Shown one piece after another: positions 25,001-33,839 of a DNA stretch of 64,000 bases. Position numbers and translations under genes: made by a program. The notes beneath the pieces were generated by a model. That model made no database searches. It had not been told where the DNA came from and saw only the letters and a list, made by a program, of their open reading frames with translations. The DNA is from Chrysopilus asiliformis (Eukaryota > Arthropoda > Insecta > Diptera > Rhagionidae). Location of the stretch: contig OZ035963.1 in NCBI GenBank assembly GCA_964034945.1, forward strand, positions 62,711,682 through 62,775,681, given 5' to 3'. Position 1 is the stretch's first letter. Every line of letters starts with the position of its first letter.

Positions 25001-28000
25001 TCAATGAGGATTGCCAATTGAGTGACACGTTCCGTGTACCAGATCCAAAAACTGGACAAATGCGACGTTTGATCTCACAAATACCGCCGAAGGAGGAGGA
25101 AATGTTCCGAAATATGATTCGACGTCTCAACACTATTGTTAAGGTAATTTTTTTGTGGAGAATTTTATAATTTTTTAATTGATAAAATTCGATTTACGAC
25201 GTCTTGATGTACGTCATAAATCGAAGGGCGTCTGGCCTGTATTTCTAAATGAAAAAAAAACTTGCGGAAGTTTTACTTCGGACTGAAAACGCCATCATCT
25301 CGAAATCCATCAATTCTATTTTTAAACAATAGTTTTTTAGGTGTTTTTATTTGCGAAATCTCTCGCCGACGCCAAAATTTTGAGTTTTTTTTTCAATTGA
25401 AACGTTGAAACAAGTTCAAAAACAAATTATTTAAAAAAATGCTGAAATTTTACGTCCTAACAAGTTTTGATGGGCTTAGGGCAGTGTTTCCCAATCGATG
25501 GTTTACAACCCCATCGCCAAACATTGCTAGTGGGCGTCGCACACGTGCGCTACGGCAAAATTTTGTAAAATCAATTGTTTTTTTTTTCGAAAATAGAAGA
25601 GCAACGAATAAAGCGCCAGTATTTTCAGCAAGAAACCTCAGCTTCGTTGATTTTTTTCACGATTTTTTGCTTGCGGCGAAATTTTTGTTAACAATTGTCC
25701 ATAAAGGGCACAAATTTTTGTACTTTTTGCAAATCCCCCTTCCTTGTCAATATCTTTCGCGATTTTTTGTGTGCAATTTTTACCGCCGTCACACTCCACC
25801 ATCGATCTCCTTTCCCCTAAAGGTGTGACGAAGCCCCTTAACTTTTTCAACACAGGGGATTTTGTATTTACCCAAAAAAGCATACCTTGCTACTATAATT
25901 TTTCTCACTTGAAAAGTACTGTATGTCCTTTAGAGAGGACACCCAGACTAAAGTGGTTAAAGGATTTTACCGTGTGCTGTAATCTTTTTGGATTAAATTT
26001 CGCCTGCGACTCGCTTTTCTTAAGATATATGTAAGAAAGGTAAAAAAAGGATCACAAGAGCAAAAGGATTTGTAAAAACTGCCTTAGGATGTTCTTTTGC
26101 TAGTGAATTTTTTTTTAAATTGACTTTTAATTTTTTTTTCTTTCAGACGGCCAATGATTTAGACGTCCGTATTATGATTGATGCCGAACAGACATATTTC
26201 CAGCCAGCCATTTCACGAATCACACTTGAAATGATGAGAAAGTACAACAAAGAAAAAGCAATTGTCTTCAATACCTACCAGTGTTATCTGAAGGACACTT
26301 TTGGCGAGGTAAAAACATTTCGAAGGTTTTTTTTAAATACTTTTATTACAGCTTAGGAGCTGCTCATAAAATCTGTTACCTTAATTTTTGTCTTTTCGAA
26401 TCTTCTACCTGTGAAAATTTCACACTTCATTAAATATTTTTTTAGCTGCGATTTAAGCGAGATATCAAGTTATTTTTCTTCAAATCCGCCCCGATAATGG
26501 AATACCTTGCTAAAAATTTCGCGATACTTGCCCTAAAATTCTTAAATATCATTTTCTTCATGTTTACTGGACCGGTCTTTAGCTCGAGTCACCCTGCTAT
26601 CCCTCACCCCCACCTTGTGTGCTCCCTTTTTATCGGTTTTTTGAGTGGTGTTTCAGGAACATATTTTAAGGACACCTCTTTAAAACAATTGAAATTTCAC
26701 AAAAAAATTACAATACTTTTTAATTCTAATTTCTTTCCATAATTTTTCTCACATTTCATTTTTCTCTGTCCTAAAACCCCTTTTAGGTCTGCACAGATTT
26801 GGAGCAAGCGAAGCGACAGAACTTCTATTTCGGTGCGAAACTGGTGAGAGGTGCTTACATCGAACAGGAACGTGCCCGCGCAGCGGCTCTTAATTATCGC
26901 GATCCAACAAATCCATCGTACGATGCGACAACCGAAATGTACCACAAAACGTTGGTTGAATGCCTAAGGAGAATAAAAGTATATAAAATGAAATGTTTCT
27001 GTTATGAATTGAGCTAAATTTAAAAAAAAATCATTTTCAGGTCCTAAAGAACGCTGGCGAGGATGCTAAGAGGATTGGAATTATGGTCGCATCGCACAAT
27101 GAAGACACAGTTCGGTTCGCCATCGAGAAGATGCGTGAAATTGGAATTGAGCCAGAGGATAAAGTCATATGTTTCGGTCAATTGCTTGGAATGTGTGACT
27201 ATATTACATTCCCATTAGGTGAGTGACTTCATGATGAATGATTGTGTGTTAATTTAATTTCTTTTTGTGCAGTAAAATATTTTTAACATCAATTTAATGG
27301 TTAGAGCTGCGGCGTTACTTAAAATTTTTCAAAAAAAACGGCTCCGTGAAATGCTATTAGCGACTATTTGAAATTGTCAAAACCGAGGACCAACCTCCAT
27401 TGTGATCGCTTTGCTCACCAAATTCGCTAAATATGCATTATTTCTAGTGTCTATCACTATGCGGTACTAATGTGGTTTATTTCGATTTTTTCGGTTGCTG
27501 ACATTTTTTTTTGCATATCCCTCTGTACAAAACGTCTTTGGAAACATGAGTGGTAATATTACAGGGGAAATGCGCCGCAGGCGTTTGAAGTCAAACACAT
27601 TTAGATTGAAAGCCCCAGAATTGCAAGAGAGGAGTAACTCCTTGTTTGTTCTAAGGAATTAATTAGGCCCAATTCTGTTTGAAATTTTCATTTTGCTTTA
27701 AACCAGTGTTTCCCAGAACTTGACCAAATTGGTAATCTAGCAGTCAACATAAAAAAAAAGAAAACAAAATGTATAAAAAAGACCTTTTGGATGTTGTATA
27801 TCAGAAAAAGTGCCTGAACGACCGAGCCATGCTCGGCGATTTGGAGAAAATCCTTTTGATACGTCAAATTACCTAAAAAATACTCCTGAATCGAGTGCAC
27901 CAAATACCTAAGCAGTTCGTTTTCGTACGTGTTGCGCTTCAAGTTGATTTACAATCATCTACAGTCGGTTAAAAATTAATTAAAAGTCGGTTAAATAATT

Positions 28001-28368
28001 TTGTGCAAGAATACAAATTTGTCCGTGGTGGGTGGACAAAAACGGGCTATAGACTGAACATCTGTGATGTAGGGAATTTGTAACATATAACCGCATATTC
28101 ATGAATGATAAATTATTTTTAAAATGATTTTTTAACACAATTTTTTTCATTTTCAACTGCAGGTCAAGCGGGTTATTCGGCCTACAAATATATCCCATAT
28201 GGTCCAGTTCAGGAGGTCCTGCCATACTTATCACGACGTGCCCAAGAGAATAAGGGTGTCCTTCAGAAAATTAAAAAGGAGAAACGCTTGCTACTAGCTG
28301 AGATTAGACGGCGATTGATTCGTGGTCAATTGTTTTATAAGCCCAAAGGCAATTATGTTCCAATTTAA
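15963..28368 (+). CDS. slgA: Proline dehydrogenase, mitochondrial (5' partial, 10 exons used per transcript)
   Basis: Catalyses FAD-dependent oxidation of L-proline to pyrroline-5-carboxylate at the mitochondrial inner membrane, the first step of proline catabolism. Coding parts: one of 15963-16084 or 16566-16687, then 20037-20123, 20186-20370, 23231-23295, 23461-23639, 24969-25143, 26147-26308, 26787-26978, 27041-27218 and 28163-28368. All phases agree, and the joined frame is 516 codons plus TAA. Family motifs are visible: KLVRGAY (about residue 343), [31 protein letters not shown], and [21 protein letters not shown] near the end; the paired Arg of that last motif bind the proline carboxylate in PutA/PRODH enzymes. 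The fly protein is roughly 680 residues, so about 160 N-terminal residues, including the mitochondrial leader, are missing; no matching exon was seen in 1-15962. Identity is secure. The insect gene symbol is by homology to Drosophila sluggish-A. Confidence 0.97.
16566..16687 (+). CDS. slgA: PRODH alternative exon 1b
   Basis: Starts [19 protein letters not shown] and ends in the same [10 protein letters not shown]...PTLE segment as exon 1a; 26 of 40 residues are identical. It is exactly 122 bases, the same as 1a. Including both would shift the frame, so they must be mutually exclusive. Acceptor (GAATGGAAG) and donor (GTTTTA) are both weak, which suggests regulated use. The two differ mainly in the amphipathic helix, while the [10 protein letters not shown] core is unchanged. 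Confidence 0.88.
16881..17054. mobile_element. Short MITE in PRODH intron
   Basis: 174 bases bounded by CTGCCTACAGACGTTC and its near-complement GAATGTCTGTAGGCAG. No clear target duplication. Confidence 0.7.
17567..18087. mobile_element. TIR element with ACCCGTATGGTGA ends
   Basis: ACCCGTATGGTGA at the left faces TCACCATACGGGT at the right. Inside is a reversed family B segment with (CAGACGGA)n at about 17910-17955. The right end also carries TAATATACCCTTTGGTTTC. Non-coding. Confidence 0.75.
18541..19085. repeat. 545-bp CTGT/CCGT-type simple repeat
   Basis: Long run of CTGTCTGTCCGT variants, with a CTGTCGGT sub-block at about 18885-18960. Followed by the family B start GAAAGGATTGGGCTAGAGAC. 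The long open frames it creates on both strands are artefacts of the 4-base period. Confidence 0.97.
19370..19524. mobile_element. MITE with GTCCATAAAATACGTCAC ends
   Basis: GCGTCCATAAAATACGTCAC faces GTGACGTATTTTATGGACAG. This terminus is a common type in insect genomes. A related half copy is at about 51420-51460. Confidence 0.85.
19837..19960. mobile_element. 124-bp foldback MITE with TATTA duplication
   Basis: Arms of about 57 bp starting GGCCCTATTCCAGA, almost perfect, around a short loop. TATTA flanks both sides (19832-19836 and 19961-19965). Only 76 bases upstream of a PRODH exon. Confidence 0.93.
20037..20123 (+). CDS. slgA: PRODH exon 2
   Basis: After acceptor ATTTCAG one base completes the Arg codon, then [18 protein letters not shown] and [10 protein letters not shown] follow. 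Ends phase 2 before a perfect GTAAGT donor. The acidic [13 protein letters not shown] stretch is typical of the fly PRODH. Separated from the next exon by a 62-base intron, the shortest in the gene. Confidence 0.95.
20186..20370 (+). CDS. slgA: PRODH exon 3
   Basis: Encodes a short variable linker, then [16 protein letters not shown] and [19 protein letters not shown], a block strongly conserved in animal PRODH. Acceptor AATTTTTAG, donor GTAATT. Phase 2 in, phase 1 out (G of GGT). Confidence 0.96.
21175..21296. repeat. Foldback repeat in PRODH intron
   Basis: CTTGTTGATCCTTTAAGCAA at left faces TTGCTTAAAGGATCAACAAG at right, around ACTGCACTGC and GCAGTGCAGT. Confidence 0.85.
22661..22904. mobile_element. 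piggyBac-style MITE with TTAA duplication
   Basis: TTAA then CACTATAACTGCCACG at left; CGTGGCAGTTACAGTG then TTAA at right. Subterminal AGTCAAAAAG repeats are also inverted. TTAA is the piggyBac target, but the termini lack the usual CCC, so the superfamily is tentative. Confidence 0.85.
23024..23062. repeat. Poly-G tracts in PRODH intron
   Basis: Two runs of G, the first about 18 bases, 170-200 bases upstream of a PRODH exon and inside a reversed family B fragment (22995-23195). Confidence 0.85.
23231..23295 (+). CDS. slgA: PRODH exon 4
   Basis: A 65-base exon encoding [20 protein letters not shown], probably the first strand of the proline dehydrogenase barrel. Acceptor ATTTCAG, perfect GTAAGT donor. 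The preceding intron is about 2.9 kb and holds several transposon insertions. Confidence 0.95.
23461..23639 (+). CDS. slgA: PRODH exon 5 (weak donor, open into the intron)
   Basis: Encodes [17 protein letters not shown], then GGQGNVL and [20 protein letters not shown], ending in TSDKDG. The donor that keeps the frame is GG|GTTCGA, a poor match except for G at +5. If it is not used, the frame runs on for six codons (FDIVYY) to TAG at 23659-23661, giving a protein truncated inside the barrel. The next exon resumes with ILHLFPWSG, exactly as in the fly protein, which fixes the splice. Confidence 0.9.
23839..24042 (+). CDS. Possible alternative first exon within a PRODH intron
   Basis: An ATG at 23839 opens 67 codons: a basic, nearly acid-free start ([14 protein letters not shown]), then a tail reading [17 protein letters not shown] that resembles an IQ-like helix. 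A GTAAAA donor at 24041 leaves phase 2, which matches the phase of the next PRODH exon at 24969. It could therefore be an alternative first exon giving an N-truncated product, since an in-frame TGA lies just before the ATG. It cannot be a simple cassette exon, because the available acceptors give the wrong phase. It may equally be chance. Confidence 0.2.
   Translation: MLKYFFSTIIKAKFIEALLRLNNFLLHPNCNLENIKNYIHNNRKYTKIVGAQRQTKAAQIIQCACVK
24969..25143 (+). CDS. slgA: PRODH exon 6
   Basis: Encodes [20 protein letters not shown], then [20 protein letters not shown] and the [14 protein letters not shown] helix. Acceptor ATTTCTAG, donor GTAATT. Phase 2 in, phase 0 out. Very close to the fly protein. 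Confidence 0.96.
25188..25225. repeat. Short palindrome near the start of a PRODH intron
   Basis: TTCGATTTACGACGT faces ACGTCATAAATCGAA, 45 bases after the donor of exon 6. Confidence 0.6.
25484..25830. mobile_element. Possible hAT-like fragment
   Basis: CAGTGTTTCCCAA resembles hAT termini, and a similar CAGTGTTTCCCA lies at about 27699. No second terminus was found at either place. Confidence 0.3.
26147..26308 (+). CDS. slgA: PRODH exon 7
   Basis: Encodes [20 protein letters not shown] and the following helix, then [18 protein letters not shown], core barrel strands of the enzyme. Acceptor TTTCTTTCAG, donor GTAAAA, phase 0 at both ends. Confidence 0.97.
26787..26978 (+). CDS. slgA: PRODH exon 8
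   Basis: Encodes [21 protein letters not shown] and [25 protein letters not shown] is a hallmark active-site strand of the family. Acceptor CCCCTTTTAG, donor GTATAT, phase 0 at both ends. Confidence 0.97.
27041..27218 (+). CDS. slgA: PRODH exon 9
   Basis: Encodes [16 protein letters not shown] and [19 protein letters not shown], the FAD-contacting part of the barrel. Acceptor TCATTTTCAG, donor GTGAGT, phase 0 in and 1 out. Only 62 bases separate it from the previous exon. Confidence 0.97.
28163..28368 (+). CDS. slgA: PRODH terminal coding exon 10
   Basis: Encodes the C-terminal proline-binding helix ([18 protein letters not shown]), a basic [10 protein letters not shown] stretch and the ending [11 protein letters not shown] before TAA. 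The ending matches the fly protein almost residue for residue, so this is the true C terminus. Confidence 0.98.
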
Positions 28369-28405
28369 ATTAATTGATCGCAATATGTTAATTAATTGCG
28401 TTAAA

Positions 28406-28411
28406 AATAAA
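28406..28411 (+). terminator. Poly(A) signal AATAAA downstream of PRODH
   Basis: A canonical AATAAA 38 bases after the PRODH stop codon. The following DNA is extremely AT-rich, with more possible signals further on, so longer 3' ends cannot be excluded. Confidence 0.6.
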
Positions 28412-30179
28412 ATACTTGTAACTAATATTACTATTATATATACATACAAAAACAAAAAATAATGATTGAAAAAAAAAAATTAATTATGATATTGTAATAT
28501 GAAGTAATTAATCATTATGATATTATTATTATTATAAAATATAGGATCTGAATCTCAAAAGTATATCGTCGGTTAAGCAGACAATACAGATGCAGAGACA
28601 ATACTGTGTTATTTTTTTTACACACAAACACACACGCGTGAAATTAAAACCGATATAGAAATTATAGAGAATCTCATAAATCGAATTGAAAATCACTTTG
28701 AAGGTTAAAAAGTTTTACTACAAAAAAAAAATCAAAGTTACAGCAAAAATTTCCATTATCTCACACACAACTCGAATTAATGTAAATTTTATCCTGTCCG
28801 ATCCGACGATATAAAACATAAAATATAAGTTATTTTTACTATTTACCTTAGTTACAAAAACAAGTATTTAAAATGTTAACTATTTTCAACATACGTTTTA
28901 TTTATAAATAATTTTTTTTATACACATCTAAGATGTTTAATTTGCACGCAATTTGAAAAACGAATCTCAATTGAAATGTAAAATATTAAAAATGGGGGCG
29001 TCAATTTCAATATTTTGTTGCACATAATTCTCATGCTTCATTTTTATATTGTCTGCTTGTATCTCAACATTTACAATTTTGGTGTATTGTTTTTTTAGTA
29101 TTTTCTGTTTTTTTTTGTTAATTTTTTTTAACATAAAACTGTGACTATATTTATATATTTATTCGAAACGAATTAAAACAAATAATTGTGAAAACAATGT
29201 AAAAACGAAAAATGTATTCAAGTAGTGATTATTTTCTTTTATTTTCAAAAAAATTGTATTAAAATTTATTTTCTTTCTGTTAAAGAAATTATATTTTTTG
29301 TCCTGTTTTTATTTAGTTCTAATTTCGCGTTAATGTCAACAAAAAATCATTAGAAGTTAGTTTAAATAAATTATGATGTATGTTTTATGTAAAGAAAAAT
29401 CAAAGTGATCCTTAACAGAATTGTATTAGATATTTATTTAAGCATTTAATTAGATTTTTATTTAACTGTAAACTCGAATAATTAAATAATAGAAAACTAT
29501 TGAATATTTTTACATTTTTGTTAAAATCCTTCTTCGTTACAAGTCAGTTTCTCTACAAATCTGAGAGGATGGTATTTACCAAATTATGGGATATTACAAA
29601 AAGAAAAAAATGCTTTGTCTAGAAAAATACCAGGAAATTATTTGAGCTTTAAAAGAAATCTCTGGATAATATTCCTAAATAAATGGGAATTTCGGAAAAA
29701 TTAAAAAAAACTATAACCCTCTTTGACACTTGAATTTTCTTTTTCTAAAGTGGAGTCGTCCGCATTTGAATTAAATTTTTTAAATAAATGGATAATTAAA
29801 TCTGGCATCTAGTGAAAAATCTAGAATATAATCTGAATAACGTTTAAAGAGAATATTTTTTTTTTCGAATTCGTTGAAAATTTCGATAGAAAATCTTCTG
29901 CGAAGAATTTTCCCCCGATATTTTGTTTGAAAAGCATTTTGATGAAAAGATCTGAAGAATTTTGAATAAATTGGAAAATTCACTTAGAATTTCCTTAAAA
30001 AATATGCGAGCTAGAATTTTTTTTTTTCAAATTTTACTTGCGTTGATACTACCACAAAATCTTGTAACAAAATTTTAGGCAAATCTGAGTCCCTTCGGTC
30101 CATTTCCGTCTGATCATAAAAGAAATCTTGAAATAAAATAAAATTGTGTTAACACAGCAAATTTAATAATCATTTTTAC

Positions 30180-30330
30180 CTTCTTCGGCGCAACAGATCT
30201 CGAAGAGCCTGGGCCTCCTCAATTGAGGTTTCATAACAACTTCTTCCCTGTTTTGCACCTACAGTTTTACATGGATTACGGACCATGGATGAATTACAAC
30301 ATTTGTAAAGTTTTTACGTTGCAACCCAGC
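30180..30330. repeat. Dispersed repeat, copy 2 (pair at 740)
   Basis: Matches 740-886 through CTCCTCAATTGAGGTTTCAT and CCATGGATGAATTACAACAT. Non-coding here. Confidence 0.7.
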
Positions 30331-30405
30331 AACAGCAGAGGCCGTGATAGCAATCTAGACCGATGATATCGTTAACAGATATAATTTATTTATACACCAG
30401 GGCAC

Positions 30406-30627
30406 CAATCATGTATTCCGACGCGTCTCTGTTTTTCGACTTCGACGCAGCTTTTAACTCTTGACTTCGCCATATCTGCAGCTTGAAATTTCGCGGAATC
30501 GTCACTATGAATCGAAACGTGATTTTGACTGTCATTCTAGGAAATTTGAAGCTGCTGATATGGCGAAGTCAAGAGTCAAAAGCTGCGTCGAAGTCGAAAG
30601 ACAGAGACGCTTCGGAATACATGATTG
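30406..30627. mobile_element. Foldback MITE between PRODH and bsf
   Basis: CAATCATGTATTCCGACGCG at left faces CGGAATACATGATTG at right. The inner arms GACTTCGACGCAGCTTTTAA and GACTTCGCCATATC are also paired, giving about 85-bp arms. Confidence 0.88.
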
Positions 30628-32475
30628 CTGCCAAGATTTTCAGAGAAACTGATTTATATCCCTTAATTACAGTGAAAAGAAAAAGGAATTTTGTTTACTC
30701 TTTTGGACGTTTAAAAATATTGTCTAAAAGGCAGATTGGAGTTCTTGGTAGCGGGCATTTCACTTGAGCAGCCTTTGTATATTGAAATTCTCTTGTTTGT
30801 CATTCAAAAAACTTCATTTCCACGGAAATTTGGAAAATTTTGGAGACAATGTAGGGTAGATTGTGTTTTAAAATCAGGACAGAGGCTCCGAAATGAGGTA
30901 ATTTCAGTTCTACTTTGGGATTTACATATTTTAGATTTCCAAAAGGCCAATCTTGACATATAAATTTCACGAAATTAAAAAAACTCAAAAGGAAATTTTT
31001 AAATAATTTTTTACGCTTTTTAACACTTTATATATCTGACGTCCATATTGAGATGATCTCGATTATTCGATTGAAAAAATTTAACGCTTGCCGGAAAAAA
31101 TCAAAACTAACACAAATTTAAAAACACATTTATTTGTATTTTTGAATACCAAACTGAAACACTTTTTTGGGGTGGATACAAACAATTTTCTTAAGTTATT
31201 AGAAAGACAAACAAACAAACAAAAACACACAACGGCGAAAACTACTTATTCGAATTGACAATAATAGAAAGATTGATTATTAAGCTGAAAGATGAGAATA
31301 TTTAGAAACAAAAGTAAAAAAAAAATGTGTTTGAAGATTAGAAACAAGGATTCTATCCTTTCACTGGTGAAATTCTGTTGCAAAATCACCAGAACATGTT
31401 AAATTTTTAACTAATGTTTAAATAAGGTAAAAAAAAAATATTATACAAAGTGTAAACTGTAATCGTTTGATGTTTTAAACAAAGGAATCAAATCTAATTG
31501 TGAATCGTAGCTTTTTTTCAAAATAATAGTAATAAACTTTAAGTTATAATAAAAATGCGCCTGTTAACTATAATTTTAATTACATTTTTTAAAATAAACT
31601 CAGCGAATCGAAAGTAATTGCACTGAAAAAACTGATAAATGCTCGAAAAAAATTGATAGAACGATCATGAAAACACCAACATTGATTTCTACAAAAATAG
31701 TTTCTCTACCTTAATTTCATTTTAGATGGAATTTGTGATTCATGTTTCCCTCGTACAGTTGAAATTGATTAAATGTTTGATTTAGAGAGTAAAAATCTTT
31801 GCAAAATATGTTAAGGTATAACTCAATGCAATAAAAGTAGTGAAGAAAAACCATTTTATCTGTCAATTCTATAAGAAAAATATCAATGCATTAAATGAAT
31901 TCTTGAATCAAAAGAAAGGTTAATTTAAAAAACTATTTCGAGCAAAGTAAACCAAGGAAATGAAAAATGTGGAAAGAATGAAGGTTTTTTAGAAGAACCG
32001 AGAAAGTGTTTAATTCTGATTGTATTATTATATATCGATATTATTAGCTATGTAAATTTATTATTCAAAAAGAATGAAGAAAAGAAACAACAAAAAACTC
32101 ATTAACAAAGTAAATTTTAAAAAACCATTTTAGAAGTAATAATAAAACAATGAGAGGAAAACAAATTAAATTAAATGATAAAAAACAATGTAAACAAATA
32201 AGAAATGAATTAAACAAAATGGCTGTAAAACTTTGATTGAAATAAAGTTAATATAAAAAATGTACAAAACTGAAGTATTTTTATTTAATTACTAGCACGT
32301 TGAGCGCCACGTGCCCACCGGTGGTCATTCTTTGAATTATACAGTAGACCGCGTGCTTACGAGCACACTATTCGAACGCCGCTCCACACTACCTCAGACA
32401 CCTCACGACGAAAATTGTAACGCATTTAATGAAAGTAAATTTTTTAATAGTAAATTTTAATTTTAAAACATAAGT

Positions 32476-32487
32476 TTTATTTTTATT
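32476..32487 (-). terminator. Poly(A) signals downstream of bsf
   Basis: Two adjacent AATAAA hexamers on the - strand, about 60-70 bases past the bsf stop codon, placed as expected for its 3' end. Confidence 0.55.
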
Positions 32488-32546
32488 ACAGTATTAGAAC
32501 GAATTACAATTAATTAAAATACTAAAAAAAATTAACTAAACCTAAA

Positions 32547-33442
32547 TTATGATAATTTTGCTCTTAGCGCAATTTGACTCGGTATCTCTACATTATTTAC
32601 TCTAAGCAAATCAACTAAATTTGTAAGAAACGCTGGTGTAATTTTAAAATCATCATCACTTTCGAGTCTCTCAAACAACTCCAATGCAGCCAAATAATTA
32701 TTCTCCTTAACAAAACTATTCAAAAGGATGTTGTACAGATTCTGCTCTTGAATTGCATGCCCCAATCCTCTGCTGGCCCTCGCCAACTTCACCAACGTTT
32801 TGATTTTCCCCGCATTACTCAAATGTTCGCAATTTTTCAGCAACAATTCCTGATTGAATCGGAAATTCGGATCAATAAGTAATTTTCTGAGTTGATTTTC
32901 TGTTCCACTTTCGGCAATCGCAACGATCAGCGAGATGTTAGCATTTGCAGGGCCATGAACTCCTGATGTTAAGGTGATGATCTCTTGAAGCATTGATTTT
33001 GCTTCGTCGCTGGAGACGTTGAATTTTTCCAAATCTACGCCATTCGTTATTTTGACCAGAAGTGAAATTAATTCTAACTGTAGAGGAGTTTTCTTGAATT
33101 TTTCGACGATTCTTTTGAATTCGCCGTAAGCGGATTTTACATCGTTTTTCAGAATGTGCTCGCGAATGATGGGTCCAAGGAGGGTGTTGTGGTAGGAGCA
33201 GTAGCCCAATTGCTGGATAAATGTAAGAAATCCATGTGTTTCGTTTTTTTCTAAAGAAGTCTTCGCAGAATACGTAGCCACGTTGGTTAACAGCTGCCAG
33301 ATGTTTTTCAGAACGTAATCGCCACCTTTTATTTTGGAAGTTGCCGCTCTTTTCTTCAGAATTCGTTTGGCATCATCTAAACGGCCGTTTTCTGCCAACA
33401 AAGCTGCGTAGTCGATTATTTTGTGCTCGTCGAGGAGGAAAC
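32547..33442 (-). CDS. bsf: LRPPRC/bicoid stability factor-like PPR protein, exon 2
   Basis: Last exon of the PPR protein. On the - strand the acceptor TTTTTCCTAG is followed by GFLLDEHKIIDYAALLAENG, a typical PPR helix pair, and the exon runs to TAA at 32549-32547. Further helical repeats follow (NLYNILLNSFVKENNYLAAL, ELFERLESDDDF). The first base completes the Gly codon split by the intron. This part adds 298 residues and ends the protein. Confidence 0.9.
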
Positions 33443-33839
33443 CTAGGAAAAATGTTTTAAAACATTAGAAATTTTTGAAACAAACTAGTTTTAAAATCGA
33501 TACAGAGGTTGAGGAGACACTAGGGAAGTAGCTTAAGGGGGAGAGGTTGGGGAAATATTTTTTTAATAACGGATATATCCTTTACTCAAATTAAAAAACC
33601 ACAGCCCAATTAATTGCACAGATCAAAATTTAACAGGCGAGGGGTTGCGAAGCAAACGGGGTTGATAAAAAAATATTTTAACATGCGAGTTACTGCATTA
33701 GTGCACAATATATTCTTGAAAAATTCTTGAACACATGCAAGCAGAATAGAAAAAAAAATTAAATCTCGATAACTCGAAGTCCCATCTCCTCTGGTTAACT
33801 TGGACTTATCGAGGTTCGACCGTAGTTTAGAATATTTAC
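33443..33839 (-). other. bsf intron containing a pogo/Tigger-like transposon end
   Basis: A 397-base intron. Near the donor (33764-33828) it has the motif GACTTATCGAGGTTCGACCG and CTCGATAACTCGAAGT, which resembles the terminal repeats of pogo/Tigger-type elements; a related stretch occurs at 11797-11851. The intron is open in the bsf frame for 76 codons past the donor, so retention would give a different C terminus. Confidence 0.55.

Larger units (their letters stand above)
28412..32475. other. Convergent intergenic region, PRODH to bsf
   Basis: Very AT-rich, with many A and T runs. Holds the two repeats at 30180 and 30406. A GC-rich stretch at 32295-32400 with the palindrome CCACCGGTGG and CACGTTGAGCGCCACGTG looks like a transposon end, but no partner was found. 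Confidence 0.6.
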
